Source: a bacterium UBP8_UBA817
Lineage (GTDB): Bacteria > Margulisbacteria > Marinamargulisbacteria > CAMDBA01
Assembly: GCA_945888995.1 (NCBI GenBank)
Contig: CAMDBA010000005.1
Coordinates: forward strand, 1 to 64,000
Reading direction: 5' to 3'
Length of the DNA: 64,000 nt
Part shown: piece by piece, positions 58,241-64,000 of the stretch
How the letters are laid out: each line of letters opens with the position of its first letter
Numbering within the stretch: the stretch's first letter is position 1
The notes under the pieces: generated by a model
Databases searched by the model: none
Told to the model about the DNA's origin: nothing
What the model saw: the letters and a program-made list of their open reading frames with translations, nothing else
Made by a program: the position numbers and the translations under genes

Positions 58241-59362
58241 TTAGCCTAAAATGATGTCGTATTCTCTTTGGGCAAATGTGTCGGTCATTCCCGCGATATA
58301 GTCGCAAATGACCCGTTCTTTGATCTCGGCTTTTTGTAGTTTTTCCCGATATTTTGCTGGAAGAAGCTGCCGGTCATTGGTAAAGGCGGTAAAGAGATGC
58401 CGAATCAGAAGCTGCCCTTTTTTACTCATCCGATAGACATTGGGATGAGAGTAAAATTGCTTGAATAGGTATTGGCGGAGTTCTTTGTTTTTTTGGATCA
58501 TCTCGGTGTTGAGAGAAATGGTTGGTTTTTTTAATGCCTGAATATCGGCGATAGTTTGGATGTGAGCTGTTCGGATATTGGTCAGGCTGGTCGATACGAC
58601 ACAATCGATTTGGGCAGAGACCAGATAACTGTGGATGAGCGTTCTTAAATGATCGAGCGAGAGATTGGTGTGCCGACTTTGAATGGATTCTAGGGCTTCT
58701 TTGAATAATGTAACGTTTTTTCGCAGATCGTCGATATCGAGGATATGGGAAGAAAGCCCGTCATCCAGATCGTGGTTATTATAGGCGATTTCATCCGCCA
58801 GATTGACCACTTGGGCTTCCAGTGAAATAAAGGTTTTGGGGAAGTGGGGTGTTTCCGGCGTGCTGTGCTTGATGAGGCCTTCCCGGATTTCAAAGGAGAG
58901 ATTTAATCCTGGAAACAGGGGGTATTTGTTTTCCAGCTCATCGACAATGCGACGGCTTTGTCGATTGTGTTCGAATCCGCCGAAGTCTTTCATCAGGTGA
59001 TTGAGTTCGCGCTCTCCGGCATGTCCGAACGGGGTATGTCCCAGATCATGGGCCAATGCAATGCCTTCGCAGACGTCTTCGTTTAATCGGAGAATCCGGG
59101 CAATGTGGCGGGATATTTGGGCGACTTCCAGGGTATGGGTCAGCCGGGATCGGTAATGATCTGACTCGGTCGCAATAAAGACCTGGGTTTTATGTTTTAG
59201 ACGGCGGAAGGCTTTGGCGTGAATAATCCTGTCGCGGTCTCGCTGAAAGATAGTGCGATGCGGGCAATGTGGTTCAGGATATTGTCTACCTAGGGATGTA
59301 TTGCTTTTAAGTGCGTACGGGGCGAGTATTTGGTCCTCAAGATCTTGAAAATATTCTCTCAT
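58241..59362 (-). CDS. dgt: dGTP triphosphohydrolase-like HD protein
   Basis: 373 residues. HAKAFRRLKHKTQV, RSRLTHTLEVAQISR and ALAHDLGHTPFGHAGE with the HD metal site, and DEIAYNNHDLDDG, identify the deoxynucleoside triphosphate triphosphohydrolase family. It removes triphosphate from dGTP or other dNTPs. It is close to the two-domain minor Dgt type and converges with the GH13 gene. Confidence 0.93.
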   Translation of the reverse strand: MREYFQDLEDQILAPYALKSNTSLGRQYPEPHCPHRTIFQRDRDRIIHAKAFRRLKHKTQVFIATESDHYRSRLTHTLEVAQISRHIARILRLNEDVCEGIALAHDLGHTPFGHAGERELNHLMKDFGGFEHNRQSRRIVDELENKYPLFPGLNLSFEIREGLIKHSTPETPHFPKTFISLEAQVVNLADEIAYNNHDLDDGLSSHILDIDDLRKNVTLFKEALESIQSRHTNLSLDHLRTLIHSYLVSAQIDCVVSTSLTNIRTAHIQTIADIQALKKPTISLNTEMIQKNKELRQYLFKQFYSHPNVYRMSKKGQLLIRHLFTAFTNDRQLLPAKYREKLQKAEIKERVICDYIAGMTDTFAQREYDIILG

Positions 59363-59382
59363 GAAAAGGCCTTCTTATAAAC

Positions 59383-59416
59383 AAAAATTCCCCTCTCTTG
59401 TAGCAAGAAAGGGGAA
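59383..59416 (-). terminator. Intrinsic terminator after tsf
   Basis: On the minus strand a 13 bp stem TTCCCCTTTCTTG/CAAGAGAGGGGAA (one mismatch, three-base loop) is followed by TTTTTG. It lies between tsf and dgt and ends the rpsB-tsf transcript. Confidence 0.75.
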
Positions 59417-59474
59417 GGGTTAGTGACTTGAAATAGTATTGCGCCGCTCTTTTTAAGGACTCGCATAATGGAGG

Positions 59475-60284
59475 TTACAGGCTATAGCGTACAAAACGCG
59501 TTACGATAACGCCCGCCGGTAAAATGTCTTTTACTGCTTTTTCAGGGTCTTTAACAAAGGCTTGTTCATTCAAGCAAACGTCTTTGTAGAACTTGGAAAT
59601 ACGGCCTTCGATAATCTTATCCAGAATTTTTTCAGGCTTTCCTTCATTCAACGCTTGGTTTTTAATAATTTCTTTTTCACGCTCAACATCGGCGGCTGAG
59701 ACCTCAGATGGCTGAACATAGGTTGGCGCTGATGCTGCAATGTGCATGGCGATGTCTTTTCCGATTTCTTCGGAGGCGTTTCCTGAAAATTCGACTAAAA
59801 CGCCGATTTTGCCATTAGAGTGAATATAGCTGTAAACATTGCCTGCTGATTCATATACCGCAATGTTTCCGATGGTGATGTTCTCACCCATTTTGAAGAC
59901 AAATTCAGAGACAAATTCTTTGAAGCTCTTGCCGTCTACGGTGAGTCCTTGAAGGTCGTCCCCTGTTTTAACAGAAGGGTTCGCAACTGCAAGATCCAGA
60001 ATTTTAGCCCCGAATGCCGCGAATGCGTCATTGTTGGCAACGAAGTCTGTTTCGCAGTTTACTTCAGCGATCACGCCTTTGGTGGTTCCGGTTTGGGCGA
60101 AAATATGGCCTTCTTTTGCATCACGATCTGATTTTTTAGAGGCCTGGGCGAGACCTTTTTCTCTGAGATATTTGATGGCTTCGTCAAAGTTGCCGTTGGT
60201 TTCGGTGAGGGCTTTTTTACAATCCATCATACCGACACCGGTTTTTTCTCTTAATTCTTTAACAAGGCCAGCTGTAATTTCCAT
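59475..60284 (-). CDS. tsf: Elongation factor Ts
   Basis: 269 residues. LREKTGVGMMDCKKALTE is the signature at the N-terminus and NCETDFVANNDAF the core. It exchanges GDP on EF-Tu. It lies 18 bp after rpsB, the near-universal order. Confidence 0.97.
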   Translation of the reverse strand: MEITAGLVKELREKTGVGMMDCKKALTETNGNFDEAIKYLREKGLAQASKKSDRDAKEGHIFAQTGTTKGVIAEVNCETDFVANNDAFAAFGAKILDLAVANPSVKTGDDLQGLTVDGKSFKEFVSEFVFKMGENITIGNIAVYESAGNVYSYIHSNGKIGVLVEFSGNASEEIGKDIAMHIAASAPTYVQPSEVSAADVEREKEIIKNQALNEGKPEKILDKIIEGRISKFYKDVCLNEQAFVKDPEKAVKDILPAGVIVTRFVRYSL

Positions 60285-60302
60285 GAGTTCTATTATCCTC
60301 CG

Positions 60303-61115
60303 TTAGGCTTCTTTTTTGGCTGCAGTTGCGACTACAGGTGCTGCCACTTTAGCAGGTGCTGCTTTTGGGGCAGGTGCTTCCATTTCGTCTTTGAAATCAA
60401 CATCGACGCCGGCGGCTGCTTTACCTTCTAAAATAGCATTGGCCATAATGTTACAAAGCAATTTAATGGCTCGGATCGCATCGTCGTTAGCGGGTATCGG
60501 ATGCTGAACTTCGGTTGGATCTGCGTTAGTATCAACGACACCGATGATTGGAATTTTGAGCTTGTTGGCTTCGTTAACGGCTAATTGTTCTTTTTTCGTG
60601 TCTACAATGAAAATGGCGGATGGCATGCTGACCATGTCTTTGATGCCGTCAAAATAGTGGTGAAGTTTGATCAATAATTTGTCGTAGCGAGCCGCTTCTT
60701 TTTTGGTCATCATATCGAATGTGCCGTCGGCTTTCATTCTTTCGTATAATTTAAGGGTGTTGATCCGTTTGCGGATGGTGATGTGGTTGGTAAGGGTTCC
60801 ACCGAGCCAGCGTTGGTTGATATAGAACATGCCACTGCGTTCAGCTTCTGCTTGAATGGCTTCCTGGGCTTGTTTTTTTGTTCCGACGAATAAAATTGTT
60901 CCGCCTTTTCTAGCGATTTCTTTGACGATTTGATAAGTTTCTTTGATTAATTTCATCGTTTGTTGAAGATCGATGACGTGGATTTCGTTTCTGGAAGTGA
61001 AGATGTATCTTTTCATCTTCGGATTCCACCTTTTGGTCTGGTGACCGAAGTGAACGCCGCATTCTAGCAATTGGCGCATTGTAACGATTTCTTTTGGAGC
61101 TGTGTTTTCTTCCAT
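60303..61115 (-). CDS. rpsB: 30S ribosomal protein S2
   Basis: 270 residues. [22 protein letters not shown] and [21 protein letters not shown] are typical. A C-terminal Ala/Pro/Lys tail of about 30 residues ([13 protein letters not shown]) extends beyond E. coli S2. It starts the rpsB-tsf operon. Confidence 0.97.
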   Translation of the reverse strand: MEENTAPKEIVTMRQLLECGVHFGHQTKRWNPKMKRYIFTSRNEIHVIDLQQTMKLIKETYQIVKEIARKGGTILFVGTKKQAQEAIQAEAERSGMFYINQRWLGGTLTNHITIRKRINTLKLYERMKADGTFDMMTKKEAARYDKLLIKLHHYFDGIKDMVSMPSAIFIVDTKKEQLAVNEANKLKIPIIGVVDTNADPTEVQHPIPANDDAIRAIKLLCNIMANAILEGKAAAGVDVDFKDEMEAPAPKAAPAKVAAPVVATAAKKEA

Positions 61116-61142
61116 GCAATACCTCTTTTATTAGGAATTTAG

Positions 61143-61148
61143 ATTATA
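61143..61148 (-). promoter_or_regulatory. Possible -10 box for rpsB
   Basis: On the minus strand TATAAT stands about 28 bp before the rpsB start, in CGGGTATAATC. No good -35 box is seen at the usual distance. Confidence 0.3.
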
Positions 61149-61236
61149 CCCGCGAATGCAGGTACAGATTTTACTTTTTACAAAAAGCAATAAAACGTGA
61201 ATTGTACCATTGTTACAGCGTCTGGAAAAGTCTGAG

Positions 61237-62439
61237 TTACGATGAGCTGGGTAAAAACCAGTCGATCATTTTACCGAGCCAGGTTTTTTTTTGCTGATCC
61301 ACAAATCCGACGGCTTGATTTTTGACACCATATAACACAAGTCCGATGGCGCTGGCATGGCTGGGGCTCTCGATAATGTTGCGCATGGTTTCGGGAATGT
61401 GTTCTCGAACGGGTAGACCCAGATTTTGTAAGAGATAGGGCTGGAGGCCTTTGAGCTGACTGCCGTTGCCGGCCAGCACGAGCGGATATGTTTTTCCGAA
61501 ATCGAATTTGATCTGTTTTTTTGCGATCTTAAGTAATTCGGATACTCTGGCTTCGATGATCTGGCAGAGCAGCATTTTTTTGATATCGGTTCGGCCGGTT
61601 TCTTTTGAGGTGATTTCGATGGTTTCATGTTGGCCGATGGATGAAATATCTAAGGTGCCATAGAGGATTTTCAGGCGTTCTGCTTCAGGAACGGTGACTT
61701 TCAGACAGGCTGCGATGTCTGCGGTAATGGTTTCTCCACCGATCGGAATAACGAGTGATTTTTGTAAAAGGTTGTTTTTGAAGACATTGAGTTTTGAAAA
61801 GCGTCCCCCGATGTCTAATAGGAGGCTTCCGTCCCTGCGGTCTAAGTCCGATAAGTAGACTTGGGCCATTGCCAGCGGATCATAGATTAATCCTTTGACC
61901 TGTAGATTTAGCTGTCGGATAAGCTTGGTGAGAATGGTGATGTTATCGGTGTTGCCCAAGACGAGATGTGTATAGACTTCCAGATTTTTGCCGACCATGC
62001 CGACGGGATTCTGGACCATTTTTTGATCTACTTTATAAAACAGTGGAATGGCATGCATGATGGTTTGTTCGCCCGTTTTAACGAGGGTTTTGGATCGGTT
62101 AATACATTCGGTTTTGTCACTGAGGCTGATGATGCCGTTTTCTTCTTTTCCCATGACAATGCCGCTGTTATACGCAAACCCGATGCCGGCAAATGGACAG
62201 TTCAAAAATACTTTGGCAGACGAAGCGCCCGCTGACATTTGTGCCCGCCGGATGGCTCTTTCAATAGAGCGGAGTAATTCCCTGGGGTCTTCGATTTTGC
62301 CTTTGTGAATGCCGGACGAAATGCTGTGTCCAATTCCTTTTAAGCTGAGATCGGAATAGCGATCGATTTCACAAATTGCGGCACAAATTTTAGTGGAGCC
62401 GATGTCGAGGCCTAGAACCAAGTTGTCATCTATTTTCAT
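61237..62439 (-). CDS. ftsA: Cell division protein FtsA
   Basis: 400 residues of the actin superfamily. LGLDIGSTKICAAI, SLLLDIGGRFSKLNVF and VLAGNGSQLKGL are present, and the SHDS-like GIGHSISSGIHKG segment fits the 1C subdomain. A C-terminal amphipathic helix (KKTWLGKMIDWFLPSS) would attach it to the membrane. It tethers FtsZ. The stop is followed by rpsB, not ftsZ. Confidence 0.92.
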   Translation of the reverse strand: MKIDDNLVLGLDIGSTKICAAICEIDRYSDLSLKGIGHSISSGIHKGKIEDPRELLRSIERAIRRAQMSAGASSAKVFLNCPFAGIGFAYNSGIVMGKEENGIISLSDKTECINRSKTLVKTGEQTIMHAIPLFYKVDQKMVQNPVGMVGKNLEVYTHLVLGNTDNITILTKLIRQLNLQVKGLIYDPLAMAQVYLSDLDRRDGSLLLDIGGRFSKLNVFKNNLLQKSLVIPIGGETITADIAACLKVTVPEAERLKILYGTLDISSIGQHETIEITSKETGRTDIKKMLLCQIIEARVSELLKIAKKQIKFDFGKTYPLVLAGNGSQLKGLQPYLLQNLGLPVREHIPETMRNIIESPSHASAIGLVLYGVKNQAVGFVDQQKKTWLGKMIDWFLPSSS

Positions 62440-63167
62440 GGTATTTTTTTCACAATCACCCGGTTGGGAGCGCGTAGGTCGATATACTCAATTTCGGTTT
62501 CCTTCAGCGCGCCTACATGTTGGATTAATTTTTTCAGGTTGCCAAATTTTTTATCGATTTCCTGTAGTGACCCTATCTTAATCGGAAGTGTGTCGTTTTG
62601 TAAGATGGTGAGGTTATCATCGCCGTCAAAGACAATTTGCAGTGGCTGAGAAGGTAGGAATCGTCCGATGCTGGTCGTGATTTTTTGGATGTTCGCTAGA
62701 AGATAGGCGGGTAAATACGGATTATTAAATTGTTTTTCACTGATGCCCCGGATAATGATCAGCTTATCCATTTGTTCAAGTCCGGTGTTCTTGGCATTGC
62801 GATTTAAGATAACACCATCCGATGAAACCAGATACATATGTTTGCCGGTAATAAAGGCAACTGTTGGCTTTTTTTCTGTAACGACAACGGAGAGGTCGTG
62901 GATCGAATGAAATTTGAATTTAAAATGTTCGGCTTCGGGAAAGGCTTTGAGCCATTTAGTTTGGCCGATCATCATAAAGTAGGCCGCTACGAAATTTTTG
63001 CCTACAAATTCGTCGAATTTCTTTTTGAGAGGCTGTGTTGCGATAAACTGATTGCCTTCGTATCGAAGGGTCTGAATTGAAAACTTTGAGCTGGTCAGAA
63101 AATAGACGGTCGCCCCTAATAAAAAGAGGATGACTAATAATGCAATAAGTCGTCGGAATCGTTTCAT
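62436..63167 (-). CDS. ftsQ: Cell division protein FtsQ/DivIB
   Basis: 243 residues. A single N-terminal membrane helix (LIALLVILFLLGATVYFL) is followed by a POTRA domain (SIQTLRYEGNQFI) and a beta domain ending IDLRAPNRVIVKKI. It links FtsB/FtsL to the divisome. Overlaps ddl and ftsA by 4 bp on either side. Confidence 0.88.
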   Translation of the reverse strand: MKRFRRLIALLVILFLLGATVYFLTSSKFSIQTLRYEGNQFIATQPLKKKFDEFVGKNFVAAYFMMIGQTKWLKAFPEAEHFKFKFHSIHDLSVVVTEKKPTVAFITGKHMYLVSSDGVILNRNAKNTGLEQMDKLIIIRGISEKQFNNPYLPAYLLANIQKITTSIGRFLPSQPLQIVFDGDDNLTILQNDTLPIKIGSLQEIDKKFGNLKKLIQHVGALKETEIEYIDLRAPNRVIVKKIP

Positions 63168-64000
63168 AGGGCGCTTTTAAGAATTTCTTCGACTAATTCT
63201 TCAAACGACAGTCCGATATGCTTGGCCGCAGCGGGTAAATCAGAAAGATCGGTCATTCCGGGCAATGTATTAATCTCGAGAATAAATGGGCCTTTGGTTT
63301 CATGGACGATCATATCGACTCGTGAATAGCCTTTGCAGCCGATGGCGTTGTGTAGGGTGATGGCATCTTTTTGGCAGCGTTTAGTTTCTTCTTCGGACAA
63401 TCTGGCCGGTAAAATAAAGTCTGTCATGCCATGCGTATATTTGGCTTCGAAATCATAAAACCGGTTTTTAGGAACCAGTTCCAGGATCGGAAGCGCGGCC
63501 AGCTGGTGATTGCGTTCGAGTAAGCCCACGGTAATTTCTCTGCCGGTAATAAATTCTTCAACCAGGCAAGGGCCGAACTCGGCGACAATCGATGGGATTT
63601 TTTTCTCATACTCTGCGGTCGTGTCAAAAACCTCAACTCCCAAGCTGGAGCCTTCGCAAATCGGTTTTGCTATAATGGGGAGGGTTAAGTGCATTGGTTG
63701 GCTTAATGTTGCTTTATCGACAATACATGAAGGCAGATAGGGCAGGCCGACTGCTTGGATCATTTGCTTGGTGAGTTTTTTATTCATGCCAATAGCGGAG
63801 GCTGCAATGCCGGAACCTGTATAGAGGATTTGATGAAATTCCAGCCATCCTTGAATTTCGCCGTCTTCTCCGCCTTTTCCATGAAGGGCAATAAAGGCCA
63901 AATCAATGCTGTGGTCCAGAATGTTATCGGTAGCCGGATCGATTAAGACCGCATCGTAACCTAATGTAATCAACGCGTTATACACATTGGTGCCGGATTT
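63164..64000 (-). CDS. ddl: D-alanine-D-alanine ligase (N-terminus beyond window)
   Basis: About 278 residues are present; the frame is open to the right edge, with KSGTNVYNALITLGYDAVLID aligning about 20 residues into Ddl proteins. FIALHGKGGEDGEIQGWLE, the ATP-grasp segments and EINTLPGMTDLSDLP are seen. It makes the D-Ala-D-Ala dipeptide of peptidoglycan. The apparent GTG start at 63985 is an artefact of the cut. It precedes ftsQ. Confidence 0.93.
   Translation of the reverse strand, partial: KSGTNVYNALITLGYDAVLIDPATDNILDHSIDLAFIALHGKGGEDGEIQGWLEFHQILYTGSGIAASAIGMNKKLTKQMIQAVGLPYLPSCIVDKATLSQPMHLTLPIIAKPICEGSSLGVEVFDTTAEYEKKIPSIVAEFGPCLVEEFITGREITVGLLERNHQLAALPILELVPKNRFYDFEAKYTHGMTDFILPARLSEEETKRCQKDAITLHNAIGCKGYSRVDMIVHETKGPFILEINTLPGMTDLSDLPAAAKHIGLSFEELVEEILKSAL

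Overview
This 64 kb window looks like a chromosomal contig from a diderm (Gram-negative-type), rod-forming bacterium of moderate GC content. An Omp85 barrel, a TamB-like protein and a lipid-A-disaccharide-synthase-related protein indicate an outer membrane, and mreB indicates rod shape. The mix of cyanobacteria-type features (the LpxB-related family), an FtsB/DivIC-like division protein, a PASTA membrane protein and tandem thymidylate-kinase paralogues would fit a poorly sampled lineage such as the Margulisbacteria neighbourhood of the Cyanobacteria. That placement is a guess and no marker here proves it.

Layout. 0-11 kb is a mosaic accessory region: the start of a type I-E CRISPR-Cas locus (cas3 and the 5' end of cse1, running off the left edge), remnants of IS3- and IS5-type transposases, hairpin repeats, an inverted-repeat (MITE-like) element, an SDR oxidoreductase, a TMEM175-type channel, a two-repeat membrane protein paired with tex, and an unrecognised secreted-type protein whose C-terminal half carries an R-STS-E ADP-ribosyltransferase signature. 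11-14 kb (minus) is hisZ-hisG-yqeG-rpe. 14-28 kb (plus) is a dense run: Lrp-type regulator, aminotransferase, two tandem Tmk-like kinases, cvpA, thrC with an apgM-like gene (probable homoserine-kinase substitute), tamB, Omp85 and an epimerase. 28-35 kb holds two low-complexity orphans, mreB, an orphan GspE/PilB ATPase, queE, folA-thyA and an M24 peptidase. 35-44 kb holds dinG, a membrane protein, ribD, a PASTA pseudokinase, an S1 protein, an apparently frameshifted ftsB, and eno. 44-51 kb holds leuCD, a DUF4422 protein, a subtilase lipoprotein and purL. 51-57 kb holds a HepT/MntA toxin-antitoxin pair, a sulfate-type ABC operon led by an Rrf2 regulator with a visible promoter and operator, and trxA. 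57-64 kb holds a GlgE-like GH13 enzyme, a dGTPase, rpsB-tsf, and the ddl-ftsQ-ftsA part of the division cluster without ftsZ next to it.

Most genes sit in tightly packed operons with ATGA or TAATG overlaps. The most distinctive observations are the cryptic ADP-ribosyltransferase, the PASTA protein whose kinase domain has lost its catalytic residues, the ftsB reading frame broken exactly at a nine-base homopolymer, the Tmk pair whose second member has Arg in place of the P-loop Lys, and a family of about 105-120 bp palindromic intergenic repeats present in three copies. No CRISPR array, tRNA or rRNA gene was found.
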